64,000 nt of DNA from Phymorhynchus buccinoides. Lineage: Eukaryota; Mollusca; Gastropoda; Neogastropoda; Raphitomidae. Made by a program: the position numbers and the translations under genes. Below, piece by piece: positions 46,601 through 57,532 of the stretch. The stretch covers positions 38,811,846 through 38,875,845 of the forward strand of contig CM065690.1 in assembly GCA_017654935.2 (NCBI GenBank), in the 5' to 3' direction. The stretch's first letter is position 1; each line of letters opens with the position of its first letter. The notes under the pieces were generated by a model. It had not been told where the DNA came from and made no database searches. It saw only the letters and a list, made by a program, of their open reading frames with translations.

Positions 46601-49150
46601 ACACATACTTATTTGAATTAAATTCAACATTATCAGCATGAATTTTGTGTCATGAAGGCTACAAACTTCACAGAAAGGAAAGTTACAACTATATTTCAAT
46701 TCACCAAATTATATTTATGATGTTAAACGTATGAATATGTTAAAAATGTTGCTTAGAAAAACTCAATTGAGAGTCATGTTTGGATCCACTGACATCGTAT
46801 TTCACTTATGATCTAATTATTATCTTCTATTTGAACGGCTTTATAACTTTATAGTTGTGTTTCTGAAATGTCAGTAAAAATCTTAGTCATGAAAATATGA
46901 TTTTAACCATAGATCTTTTGTATTTCTTGTAAAAAGGTAATGTGACTTGTCATGTCTCAGCAACTTAGACAGTCACTTTACAAAGTGTCAACTGTCGTCT
47001 GCCAACAGAACTATGATGTCAAATCGTAATCTGTTCCTCACCCATTCCCAGATTGCAAGAGTGCTATGGAAACGATCTCTGCAATTGCATTTTTGCTTCA
47101 GCTTCAAGGGGGGCGCTGCCCCTATACCCCGCCTTTCAGTATTTTTCACTTGGGGGGGGTAGCACCCATGGATATACTTTGGTGTTCATGGACACTCAAC
47201 CTATGCAGAAGTGTTTGTGTCAGACATATTTCTGTTTTCATTCTGCTGTACATGTATGTGTGTATAGGATATTCTTTGTTTTTTAGTTTGTTTCAACCAG
47301 GAAAGTGGACTTCCTGGTGTTTTAATGGCTAATCACCTTCTATTTCATTGTTCATTTTTTTAAAGGATTTTTGTGTGTGCAATATTATTCAGTTGTTTTA
47401 AACTGGAAAGTGGACTTTCGTACTTAATTTTAAAGGTTTTAATTTACATTTAAATTTACATAATGTACAATACGTTTCGAATGGAAAGTGCACTTTCACG
47501 ATTATTCTTTTAAGGATATTTTGCCATGCTATTCAGTGTACATTTCGTCTTCCATTTCCAGTTGGAGAGTGCGGCAGTTTCCCATCAGATCTTGCTGAAC
47601 TCTGCACCACCTGTGTCAGACCACAGAGACCCTCCTGACTCTAAAGGTGGTGGTGGTGGTGGTGGGGTCAGAAGCAAACCCAGCAGCAAACCTTGCTGCA
47701 AAAAGCCCCCGGCCGCCAAGAAAAAGAAGAAACTGGTGTCCCGGAAACAGGCCCCGGTCAGGTCCGAGCCCACCAAGCATTACCGCCTGAACCTGGCAGA
47801 CATTCCTTTTGTGGCTGGAAAGGTACGAGAATGATGGCAATGTTTCTTGCGTTAGTGTTGTGCGTTTTTGTCGTCCGTGTGTGTGTATTCTGTCGTAATC
47901 ATATTGGTATTTGATTAAGACGTGTTTAACCCTTTTCGCCGCCTGCCATTTTTGAGCCTAAGTTTTCCATTAAGCTTACATGGGTAGAAAAAAAATTTGT
48001 CTGCAATATTGGGAATTCCTCTGTGACATGTTTAAAACAAGGCCTATGGTTACCTCTTGAAATTAAGAACACAAGACCATTGGATAACAGATCCAGATTT
48101 CAAGGCTTTTTATGACATGGGTTTTAAACTTTATGGTGCAAAAATGCGACATCGGCGGTGAAAGGGTTAAAGCTCTGAGCGCTTTACAGTCATTCGGTCT
48201 GCACTGCCAGGGTGAGACCAAAGTTACTTGCAGCATGTTTAACACAGATTTCTTCATTATTTTTTCCATCTTCTTCTGCGTTCCCAGGTCATATGGCCAT
48301 ACTGGGTAAGGTACATAATGTGTCCGGTTTTCAGTTTTCACTGGTCTCCCCACTGCGTACAGCTGACACATCCCGATTTCAGAGGAGCTCAAAGGAGAAT
48401 ATTTGGAAATGTTTTTAAAAAAAGGCAGGAGAATGGGCCAATGAGTCAGAAAGATAGTAGACAGAAAGCAAAGGGAAAAGGCAGAGTCAAAGAGAGTGAC
48501 GTATTAGAGGAAGTTACAAGCACAGAACTTCCAGAAGGTGAGGGAACTATTTGTATGAAAGACACCCCAGTATCCCCACAGGGAGAGACTCGTGGACGGG
48601 GTGGGGTTATCCAGCTCCCCGTATGGAGGCACGAGGCATTCACCCACTGCCCCGTTTTCCCATCTACCATCCATCTAAGATGCTTTCTCTAAACTTTCAT
48701 ATATTTTTGATATCTTTTGTGTTTGTGTTTGCAACTTGGGCAATGGCATTTTTGTTCAGAATCTTACGTCCTAGTTATTATTGAAAGGGAAGGATTAAAG
48801 AAATGACTGTCAAGCTATGATCCAAAATGGAATCATTTTCATTTTCTCTTCTTCTTCTTTGTTCGCTCAGACAGTTTCCTGTCACATGAGCGTAGATGCG
48901 TCATGCTGCCGTTATGCGTCTAACTAAGAAATAGTTAGGCCCAGGATGTCCGACTTCGGCTGAAGAAATCTTTGTAAGAAGTTATAGAAAAAAGGCAGGA
49001 AAATGGACCAGTAAGATAGAATGATAGCAGAGGACAGTAAGCAAAGGGAAAAGGCAGAGTCAAAGAGAGTGACAGATTAGAGGAAGTTACAAGCACAGAA
49101 CTTCCAGAAGGTGGGGGAACTATTTGTACAAAAGACCACCGGTATCCCCA

Positions 49151-49189
<39 letters not shown>

Positions 49190-52017
49190 CATTTTCAAAA
49201 CCTCCAGTGTTGGCTTGGCCGTGTGTTTTCAGTCGGCCGGCCCCAGCCACGCGGTGGGAGCCAACGTGCAGAAAGTGCTGGCTCTGATGAAGGCCCACAA
49301 CCTGGCCCTGTGCTCCTCCCTCTACAACGGCCACAGCAACGGCAACGGCAATGGCAGCTGCCATGGCGGGAGGGTCAGGGGGCGGAGCCAGTCCCCCTCG
49401 GCGAGCTCCTCCTCCAGCCTGGAGGACCAGGACCTGGCAGACCTGCTGGCTCAGCTGCAGGACGAGTTTGGACAGCTCAGCTGGTCAGTGCAGGCTACAG
49501 CCTTCATTTCATTTTGGACGCATATATATAGACCTGTTTACTCTACTCTTTTCGAGTAGCATTCTACTCAATTTGGACCTCTACTACAGCGGAACCTCCC
49601 TTATAAGACCTTAAAAAATCATCCAAAATGAGGTCTTATAAGGGAGGGGTCTTATAAGGGAGGTAATTTTAATACTCATTTCAGCTATCCAGACTACTCA
49701 AGACTTGTGTAGGTGGTAACAGGTCTGCATATATGTATGTTAGACTTGGGGAAACCTAGCTATCAAATTGGTTCATACCAGGCAGCGGGGCTCTCCCCGC
49801 TCCTTTTGACTTTTCACTGGGTGTTTTGCTTGTAAAAGGCACATGTCAGACTTGCTTTAAAGAACCCCCATGTCACATTCCCTCTTATGCTAGGAAGATT
49901 TCTTAACATTTCTTACCAGCTATAAGAAGGAAAACCGTGATTTTGATATGTGACGTGGTGGGTCTTTAAGTCCCCATCGATGTGTGTGTCTCTGACTCTC
50001 AAAACTGCCATCTCATGCATAGGGTTTGAGTCCAGCTAATCTTAGCAAATCTGACACTCAGTCTCAGTTTTTTTAAAGAAATTTTTCGAAATTTAAAGAA
50101 AAGCTTAAAGTATGCAGGTGGCCCCACTAAAAATCAAGAGACGTATTCCGTGTGCGCCGATTCTGATCCCCCTGATTTCCAAGATAGAATGAATACTGGG
50201 CTAGTGTAGTGTTGCTATCAGTGGCTTTTGTAGCAAGAAGAGTGAGAATTGTGCATGCGGTGTTGTTATCCTCAATGGCTTTTGTCAGCTGGTGATTACA
50301 GAGGAGTGCAGTGTTGTCACTGGCTTTTATCAGCTAGTCAGTACAGGCTAGTGCCGTGTTGTCACTGGCTTTTGTCAGTACAGGCTAGTGCCGTGTTGTC
50401 ACTGGCTTTTGTCAGTACAGGCTAGTGCCGTGTTGTCACTGGCTTTTGTCAGTACAGGCTAGTGCTGTGTTGTCACTGGTAGTTGTCGGTTGGTAATAAC
50501 AATTAAGTGCAGTATAATCAAAGGCCTTTGCTGGCTGGTGAGTGTGTGCGAGTTTTGTTCGATATCTTTAGATAATGGAGGAGGCAACTGCTATTCCTGA
50601 AAAGTATGCTGCAAGTGCAAGACCTTCCCTTCCTTACTCTCTTTGGCAAAGAGAATTTCAAGACATCAAACTTCTTGATTATGGAATCACTTCTCTTTCT
50701 TTAATTTTCTTTCAGTTTGTGTTTGCATGCAAGTGTTAGTTTTTGTGGCCTGTAAGTATGTGTTTGTGTGGTGTGTGTATCAGTATGTGTTTGTGTGGTG
50801 TGTGTATCAGTATGTGTTTGTGTGGTGTGTGTATCAGTATGTGTTTGTGTGGTGTGTGTATCAGTATGTGTGTGTGTTGCGCACATGCGCTTGGTGTCGG
50901 CCTGCTCTTTTGTTGACTTGTAATAATATGATCCTATTGACCGTGGCCTGTTGCAGCGAACATCAAGATCTGCTGCATCAGATTGCCGAGGAGAAGCAGC
51001 CCAGGGTGCGGGAGGACATTGAGAAGGAGCTGGACCTGGTTCTGGAGAAGATGGAAAGCAAAGGGCAGCAGATCTCCAGAGTGCGTCAACACCAGCAGAA
51101 GGTTGGTGCACTGGGTGCTTATCACCCATTCCTTGATTTGCCTACCTCTGTTGGCATTACAATGGGCTACAGTTGAACATTTTTCTTGCCTCTATTACTG
51201 TATTTTTCGGACTATAAGGCGATACTTTTTTTCCCCCAGACTGAGACCCCTGCGCCTTATAATATGACTAATAAAATAACAAGAAAATATTGTAACAAAA
51301 ATTTTAATTGTGTGTGAAATTTGTAATAATGTGCGCCTTAAAGTCAGAAAAGTATGATATTTAAGAAGGCTGATTCGGCCTATTGATGTTGAAAAATAAT
51401 TGTAGAATGTGACACCAGATGTGGTTGATATTGCTTTCTTGTGTTATGGTGTTAGTGTTCTGAAATTGACAAGGGAAGTAATTTTGTGGTCAGCATGAGT
51501 GATCACACGCCTCATGTTTTGAGTATAGTTTCTCCAGTATTATTTTCATAATGGTCATGTGATGCTGTCCCCTTAGTTTTTTCAGGGCTTAATTTAATTT
51601 TATGTCATAAAACATACAGAAGCAGTTAAAACGGTTTTTTGTACCTGATGATTAGATTATTTAAAGCTTATTGACAATATATTTGCAACAAAGAAAAGAT
51701 AGATATTGAAAGATTGAAATTTCCCCTGTCTGTTGTAGCAGTCGGACGAGAGAAGACAAGAGGGCAAGCCGGGCAACAAGCCCGGTGGCGGCAAGCAGCA
51801 GCATGTCCCTCGCCCCAGCTCCGCCTTGGGACGAATGCAGACCTCCCACAAATACCCACCTCCGCATGACTGCCTCTCCGGCAAACCACAGCCACGTGGC
51901 CGCTCCAAGTCTCCCCGCGATAAATACACAGACTGTATCCCCCCTTCCTTGAATGTGTTGAGAAACATGAAAAAGCTACAGACCACGTTACGACAGGATG
52001 ATTTGTCTTGGGAGTGA
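40622..52017 (+). CDS. CEP57: CEP57, copy B (through the C-terminus)
   Basis: Coiled-coil centrosomal protein that anchors microtubules and supports centriole organisation. Exons with compatible phases: 40622-40811, 41904-42137, 43019-43308, 46297-46374, 47562-47822, 49233-49483, 50957-51101, 51739-52017; 575 codons plus TGA, so somewhat longer than vertebrate CEP57 (about 500). Exons 2-4: coiled-coil centrosome-localisation domain. Exons 5-6: microtubule-binding domain (YRLNLADIPFVAGK then SHAVGANVQKVLALMKAHN) with low-complexity inserts (poly-Gly, Lys-rich, Asn/Gly and Ser runs). Exon 7: conserved helix (IEKELDLVLEKMESKG). Exon 8: basic linker and the family's C-terminal signature NMKKLQTTLRQDDLSWE. 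The N-terminal start exon is not identified; 40622 is a splice acceptor. Introns carry several MITEs and dispersed repeats. One invertebrate gene would correspond to both vertebrate CEP57 and CEP57L1. Confidence 0.92.
42184..42241. repeat. (TTCC)n microsatellite
   Basis: About 14 CTTC units in intron 2 of copy B; copy A has only about three at 1610-1620, a clear length difference between copies. Confidence 0.95.
43592..43760 (-). repeat. dispersed ~160-bp SINE-like repeat (copy B counterpart)
   Basis: Orthologous position to 2976-3145 in CEP57 intron 3, so inserted before the two copies separated. Confidence 0.6.
44956..45201. mobile_element. TTAA-flanked MITE (copy B counterpart)
   Basis: Same insertion as 4340-4585, TTAA at both ends, with a few substitutions. 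Confidence 0.8.
46412..47170. mobile_element. 759-bp TIR element present only in copy B
   Basis: 12-bp terminal inverted repeats CATGGGTGCTAC / GTAGCACCCATG. Flanks GATATG (46406-46411) and GATATA (47171-47176) look like a target duplication; copy A keeps the empty site (single GATATG at about 5856-5861). No transposase ORF, so non-autonomous. Superfamily undetermined. Lies in intron 4. Confidence 0.88.
47926..48170. mobile_element. TTAA-flanked MITE, intact in copy B
   Basis: TTAACCCTTTTCGCCGCC to GGCGGTGAAAGGGTTAA, 245 bp. Its middle (48048) is the left breakpoint of the copy A deletion. Intron 5. Confidence 0.85.
48320..48590 (+). repeat. dispersed ~280-bp repeat
   Basis: GGTTTTCAGTTTTCACTGG, AGGCAGGAGAATGGGCC, TTACAAGCACAGAACTTCC, ending CAGTATCCCCACAGGG. 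Intron 5 of CEP57 copy B. Confidence 0.7.
48865..49188 (+). repeat. dispersed ~280-bp repeat with 43-nt poly-G
   Basis: CATGCTGCCGTTATGCGTCT through GGTATCCCCACGGGG, extended by about 43 G (49146-49188). Sits only 44 bp before CEP57 exon 6, and lies inside the stretch deleted from copy A. Confidence 0.75.
49587..49675. mobile_element. half copy of the CAGTGGAACCTCCC MITE
   Basis: Left half matching 58657-58745 (GGAACCTCCCTTATAAG, ATGAGGTCTTATAAGGGAGG), next to a TA. Right end lost. Confidence 0.7.
49857..49969. mobile_element. short TTAA MITE, AGACCCACC family
   Basis: TTAA at both ends with imperfect inverted termini (AGAACCCCCATGTCACA versus AGACCCACCACGTCACA). Shares CAGCTATAAGAAGGAAAAC with the larger element at 56485-56818. 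Confidence 0.7.
50337..50484. repeat. 37-bp minisatellite, four units
   Basis: Same array as 6774-6958 with one unit fewer; the right breakpoint of the copy A deletion lies just before it. Confidence 0.9.
50757..50875. repeat. 27-bp GT-rich tandem repeat
   Basis: TATGTGTTTGTGTGGTGTGT plus GTATCAG repeated about four times, directly before CEP57 exon 7. No independent coding role. Confidence 0.85.
51196..51357. mobile_element. mariner-like MITE (TTTTTCGGACTATAAGGCG)
   Basis: TACTGTATTTTTCGGACTAT start facing a complementary CCTTAAAGTCAGAAAAGTA end, with TA borders and a repeated GCGCCTTATAAT. A type of palindromic MITE I know from many animals. Second copy at 53551-53722. Intron 7. Confidence 0.75.
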
Positions 52018-53040
52018 GTAGCCAGACAAACCTCCCCGCCATAAATACACAGACTATACCCCCCTCTCCCCCTTCCTTAAATGTGTTGAGAGACATGAAA
52101 AAGTTACAGACCACATTACGTCAGGATGATTTGTCTTGGGAGTGAGTAGCCAGACAAACCTCCCCGCCATAAATACACAGACTATACCCCCCTCTCCCCC
52201 TTCCTTAACTGTGTTGAGAGACATGAAAAAGTTACAGACCACATTACGTCAGGATGATTTGTCTTGGGAGTGAGTAGCCAGACAAACCTCCCCGCCATAA
52301 ATACACAGACTATACCCCCCTCTCCCCCTTCCTTAAATGTGTTGAGAGACATGAAAAAGTTACAGACCACATTACGTCAGGATGATTTGTCTTGGGAGTG
52401 AGTAGCCAGACAAACCTCCCCGCCATAAATACACAGACTATACCCCCCTCTCCCCCTTCCTTGAATGTGTTGAGAAACATGAAAAAGTTACAGACGACAT
52501 TACGTCGGGATGATTTGTCTTGGGAGTGAGTAGCCAGACAAACCTCCCCGCCATAAATACACAGACTATACCCCCCTCTCCCCCTTCCTTGAATGTGTTG
52601 AGAAACATGAAAAAGTTACAGACGACATTACGTCGGGATGATTTGTCTTGGGAGTGAGTAGATAAACAAATCTCTCCTCAAGATAAGGACCACATATACA
52701 CACAGTCTGTACTTCCCCTTCTTTGAATGTATTGAGAGACATGAAAAAGCTACAGACCACATTACGACAGGATTATTTGTTTTGGGAGTAAGTAGCCAGA
52801 CAAATCTCCTCGCGATAAATACACAAACTGTACCCTCCCCCTCTTCCCCTTCCTTGAATGTGTTGAGAGACATGAAAAAGTTACAGACCACGTTACGTTT
52901 GTCTTGGGAGTGAGTAGCCAGACAAACCTCCCCGCGATAAATACACAGACTATGCCCCCCTCTCCCCCTTCCTTGAATGTGCGCAGAGACATGAAGTTAC
53001 AGACTACATTATAACGCGATGACTTGTCTTGGGAGTGAGT
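51906..53040 (+). repeat. 128-bp tandem array derived from the CEP57 C-terminal coding segment
   Basis: The first unit is the end of the coding exon (from about GATAAATACACAGACTG to GGGAGTGA); it is followed by about eight further units, each recreating NVLRDMKKLQTTLRQDDLSWE plus TGA. Unit length 128 is not a multiple of three, so the frame rotates. Middle units are nearly identical; the unit near 52680 and the last two are more diverged. They follow the true stop codon, so they form 3' UTR or flank. Confidence 0.92.
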
Positions 53041-53155
53041 TGATAGATGTGACGCCGACTGCCAGAGATATTGTAGGTTGTAACAGACTGGAGATGTAGC
53101 AAGAGGGAGAGAGACTAGGAAAGAAAAAAGGGTGGATGGGTGTTCTTTTTTTTAT

Positions 53156-53161
53156 AATAAA
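53156..53161 (+). terminator. candidate CEP57 poly(A) signal
   Basis: AATAAA about 1.1 kb after the stop, just past the 128-bp array, followed by a GT-rich stretch. If used, the whole array is in the 3' UTR. Confidence 0.5.
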
Positions 53162-53550
53162 CAAATGTGTGCAAGTTTTCCTTTTGTTTAGAGTGATAGT
53201 GTGCGAGTGTCTTATTTAAGTGAGTATAAGTAAATTTTTAAAAAGTCTGAAAACGTTAAATGCATGAGGTACGCATGAAAGAATAGGATGTGTGTGTTTC
53301 ATTTGGGTAAACATGAATAAAAGAGAAAGTTGGAATGCATGTGTATTATATTGGTAAGCATGGCTTAAAAAATGTACAGTGCATATGTGCTTTACATGTG
53401 TTAGTATCATGGATCAAAAGGGAAAAAAACCCTTATTATACTGCTTTTGTTTACAACATACATGAAGCCCTTCATTGATGAAGCACTGTGATAAAAATGA
53501 CCAAAACACTAAATATGGTTATGTCTTTATATTTCTGTTGTGGATATTAG

Positions 53551-53722
53551 TACCATATTTTAGGACTATAAGGCGATACTGTTTTCCTAGACTGAGACCC
53601 CTGCGCCTTATAATGTGACGGATAATATAGTAAGAAACTATAATAACAAAATCTGAATTTTTTTGTAAAATTTGAGGGGTGCGCCTTATAATCAGGTGCG
53701 CCTTGTAGTCTGTAAAATAATA
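53551..53722. mobile_element. mariner-like MITE (GGACTATAAGGCG), second copy
   Basis: TACCATATTTTAGGACTATA start and GCGCCTTGTAGTCTGTAAAA end, same internal ACTGAGACCCCTGCGCCTTA as the copy at 51196. Confidence 0.75.
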
Positions 53723-54139
53723 TATATAAATATTTAATTGATATGTGGACTCCAAGAAAGGTTTTCTGTGTAAATGTTCTTCGTCACTGCCACCAGAGAG
53801 CAAACTTAATCAAACTGATCTCTTTAGTGATATTTTATAGTTATGGGTGGTATACAAGGATTTCCTGTTTTTGAATTTTACCAGAAAAGGAAGTTCCTTT
53901 TTTTTGGGGGGGTCAAATAAGATCTTTGTGTGTCTACTGTATTTTTCAAACACTTTAAAATAAGCATTTGTGTAAATTGTTGAAAAAGCGAACTCAAATA
54001 CCTTCATAAATAAAAAAATTTTATTCAGCTGCTGGGGGACATTACCCCTAGACCCCAGACTTTCAGTTTTTTTCATTTCGTGTAGTTGCACCCATGTACA
54101 TGTTTTTTTATAGATGTTTCAACTCCACATCATGAGCCG

Positions 54140-55069
54140 TTAATACTATCCCGACGGTAGCTGTGCCGACGCGCCTCTTCCCCTGTAACGCATAGCAGCG
54201 CCCAACGATTATTCCCTGCCGACGGCGTATTTTGGTACTTTTATGATTTTTTTTTGCGATAGCTAAACAAGCACAAACAATAAACTGTTTGGTATCAAAA
54301 GAAAGAGCAAACATGGAACGAATTGGTTATTGTAAAATTTATTCGATATCTGCTAATGTGTAGGTATGGCGTTCTCTTAAAGTAACAAAGGTTACGGAGT
54401 AAAAAAAAATTGTTTACATTCTATTCTGTTCAACACAACACCAAAATAGGGGTAAAACGGGGAAACAAAGCTTCGTTCTTACCTTCAAATCATCCAGGAA
54501 TGATTATATAATCCATATACAAGAGAACACGAACACACCACACCACACAAAGAGGTGCAGATACAGATTCATCTTCAGAATCACTGCTTTGCAGTACATC
54601 ATCGAACACAAATCGTTCATCTTCTTCCTCATGAGTTTCCACTTCTCTGTCACTATCTTCATCATCCGACCCACTTTGTAAAATTATTTCAAGCACCTCT
54701 TTGGCAGAGAAATGCGACCCACGCTTGAGGTTAGCAGACATTTTTTCGCTGGTGAAATTCCTGACTGCTTAGTCGGGAAAACCCCATACCGGGTTCAGCA
54801 TTCCAATCTCACATTCTTGCACGTGCACACGTTAGAGGCATCCAAACTAGCAACGATAACCTTGCTAAGATATCCATAAAACGTATAAGAGAGGTTGTTT
54901 CCCTTACACCGAAAATGGGGAAGCTAGAGAATTTTTCAAAGTTCATGCAGCCAGTGACTGCTGCACGGTCTCCCGGTTCAGTCTCTGCAGCAGCAGTAGG
55001 GTGCTGCACCGTCTCCCGGTTCAGATCCTGCAGCAGCCATACGTGACAAACCCGTTGTGAAAAGGTTAA
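54140..55069 (-). mobile_element. internally deleted piggyBac-like element
   Basis: TTAA at 54140-54143 and 55066-55069; weakly similar ends (TATCCCGACGG / complement CACAACGGG). Inside, 54541-54741 (-) encodes an acidic leader FSAKEVLEIILQSGSDDED, like the N-terminus of PGBD-type transposases, and then stops; the catalytic domain is missing. A 50-bp GC-rich unit (GTCTCCCGGTTCAG, CTGCAGCAGC) is doubled near 54960-55050. Confidence 0.55.
54541..54741 (-). pseudogene. piggyBac transposase N-terminal remnant
   Basis: About 65 residues: MSANLKRGSHFSAKEVLEII then a Glu/Asp-rich stretch (EEEDERFVFDD, SSDSEDES). Resembles the acidic N-terminal region of piggyBac family transposases. No DDE domain follows; the rest of the frame is unrelated. 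Confidence 0.5.
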
Positions 55070-55723
55070 TGTGGTTTTTTATCTACACTGTACAACTTGT
55101 TTATTTTTTAAATTTAATTTAACTGTTCAGAGTTCTGCAGCCAATCAGCAGATAGTGCTCTATCTTTATACCAAAAAAAGGTTTGGGTGGGTGGGGGGGA
55201 CTCATGAGTCAAACATCTACAACCAACACAACTTGCTCTTGCTGTTTTATCACTCCCATGGTATGGTGCTTGTAACAGAACTTTCAGTTTCGTCAATTTT
55301 TGTTTCCTCAAACAATAACTGTGCTAGAAACCAAACAAGCGACACACATTGCTGTAACAGAAGTCTTCAGACATTGCACTTGTTGAAGAAAGTGGACTTT
55401 GTAGAACAGCCTTCCAATTGTCGATCAATACTTGTGCTTTGTCTGACATGAACAGGTCAACTTCAAGAAAGAAATAGCTTTGTGTGTATCACATTTATCA
55501 CAAAGGTTTGTTTCATGAGCTCATGAAGATTTTAGATGAAAAAAGTTCAATTTTTTTTAGGGAAGTTGCAATTCAAGCTTTCCGTCCCAAACATAGCCAT
55601 ATATTACATTTTCGTGCTCTGTTGTCTTTTTCTTTTTGTTATTACAGTTTTGTCATATTAAAACTAAACTAAAAGGCTTTCCTTCATTCTCTTGTCACAT
55701 ATGATTCTGACTTTAACTATAAT
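55070..55723. other. intergenic, nothing recognised
   Basis: AT-rich; a 126-codon frame at 55071-55451 (+) has no recognisable domain or coding bias and I do not call it. Confidence 0.5.
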
Positions 55724-55983
55724 CAGGGCCGGACCTATGTCGCCAAGCAGCAGCTAAATGTCCTGGTGGGCTATACCTAGCACTCATCAGCACCACCAGT
55801 TGATAGGTACTATCCTCCATAACATGGCATTAGTCCTTTATTTCATGTCCAGATTGCACTAATTTGCTTCTCAGATTTAAACATTTTCCGGGGGAGTATG
55901 CCCACAAACCCCCCTAGGGGTCTTGGTGCTTCGCACCTTCGATGAATTAGCCCCCACCCCTTAAAAACTTAGGTCCGTCCCTG
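55724..55983. mobile_element. hAT-like MITE
   Basis: Inverted ends CAGGGCCGGACCTA / TAGGTCCGTCCCTG (one mismatch), 260 bp, internal GC-rich hairpin (CCCCTAGGGGTC, GTGCTTCGCAC). CAGGG-type ends suggest hAT; I cannot see a clean 8-bp duplication. Confidence 0.65.
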
Positions 55984-56484
55984 AGAATTTAATCTTTCCT
56001 TTTTTTTCGGTGTCTTATCTGTTGTATGCACCCTATCAGTTAGTGTGACCAAATACATTTTTGTAAAATTACACAGTGGCTTTGTAGATAAAAAGAAAGA
56101 TTATGGTAAACATATCTCAATTTTTTAGTTCTTTAAATTGCTTCTTTTTTTAAAATCTTGACAGAAAGGTGTTTTGAAAACCTGTTTAATTTTGTTTGCA
56201 TAATTAGTCATTGAATCATTGCAAAAACTTGGAGTAAGGGGAAGTCGATGTATTAATGTATCGTCACAAATTTGCAACAATAAAATGTATGTTTTGGCTT
56301 TGCATTCTTGTTTGACTTTTCTTGTATGTTTTTCTGTATGAGGAGATTTGAACAGTAGTCATAACTTAGTTTGAATAACTTATAATAACTTTGCTAGACC
56401 ATTTACAAACTGAGTTGTGAGCATGTTCTTATTTACCAAATAATGATGGGTGATTATATGCCTTGAATATTTTTTGTTATTACT

Positions 56485-56818
56485 TTAAAGACCCACAGAG
56501 CCGGCTGGATTAAATCCCTTGTTTTTTTCTGGGTCGATGTGGTCCGCATTTAGACTTACCTCGTATACGATCGAGGCTGCTCTTTAAAGTGATGCCTCGT
56601 TTTCGTGACTGTCCTCGTATACGATCGAGGCTGCTCTTTAAAGTGATGCCTCGTTTTCGTGACTGTCCTCGTATACGATCGAGGCTGCTCTTTAAAGTGA
56701 TGCCTCGTTTTCAATGTGTATGGGAGCAACACTTGGTCAAAATAAGATTTTTTACCAGCTATAAGAAGGAAAACACGTGAAATACGTGATTTTGACAGCC
56801 GGCTCTGTAGGTCTTTAA
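56485..56818. mobile_element. TTAA MITE with a triplicated 54-bp core
   Basis: TTAA both sides; 18-bp inverted ends AGACCCACAGAGCCGGCT / AGCCGGCTCTGTAGGTCT (one mismatch). Inside, a 54-bp unit starting CCTCGTATACGATCGAGG occurs three times (56559, 56613, 56667). Small cousin at 49857-49969. Confidence 0.85.
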
Positions 56819-57284
56819 ACAAAACCAGTGCTTTGCTGTTTGTATTCTGCATGTTTTTTCTTAGTGAAGGTGTATCAGAATTTATTAAAAAAACCATGAA
56901 GAAATATCAGTGTCTTATTTTTGCTGCAATGTAAAGTTTGTTAAGCTTTTCCCCCCATTTTAAACAAAAATCATACCGTAATCATGACTGCATCTTAAAC
57001 ATTTAACACAGGTAATAAAATATAAAACAGCAGAAACTGCCAATCGTTTCGGCAGTTTGTTTTAATTTACATGTTACTACCCGTGTTAAATATTGCAAGA
57101 CGCACTCGTGGTTATGGTACCTGAAGTATACAATCCACGCTGACTTGTTGCCAACTGAAACCAGCACAAGGAGAGCTCATAGGAAAGGCATTGTGCTGTA
57201 GGTTTGCCTACTTTGCATGCTGAGCCAAATTTGCTTGTGGTTTCTTTTTATTCTGTATTACATTTGACTCTTTGCATGTCATTT

Positions 57285-57532
57285 TTAACCCTTTTGCCGC
57301 CAACCATTTTTCAGCCCCCCAAAATATTGAACTTACCTGAGTCACAGAGAGAAAACAAAATCCGCAATATTGCAAATTCCGCTGTGACGTGAATAACATT
57401 AGGCCTATCCTTGCCTCCCCAAATTACAAAAATAGGGTCTTGAGATAACAGGCCCTGATTTGATGCCTTTTAGTGACATGGGTGATAAACCGTTGTGGTG
57501 CAAAAGTGTGACATTGGCGGCGAAAGGGTTAA
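57285..57532. mobile_element. TTAA-flanked MITE (TTAACCCTTTTGCCGCC)
   Basis: Same family as 4340-4585 with good ends (CCCTTTTGCCGCCAA / GGCGGCGAAAGGG). Intergenic. Confidence 0.8.

Noticed and set aside
52054..52992. Set of similar minus-strand frames (MVCNFFMSLNTFKEG type)
   Set aside because: They are antisense shadows of the 128-bp array; the repeated peptide follows from DNA repetition.
55071..55451. 126-codon plus-strand frame after the piggyBac relic
   Set aside because: No domain, no coding bias visible, and no conserved neighbours; likely chance.
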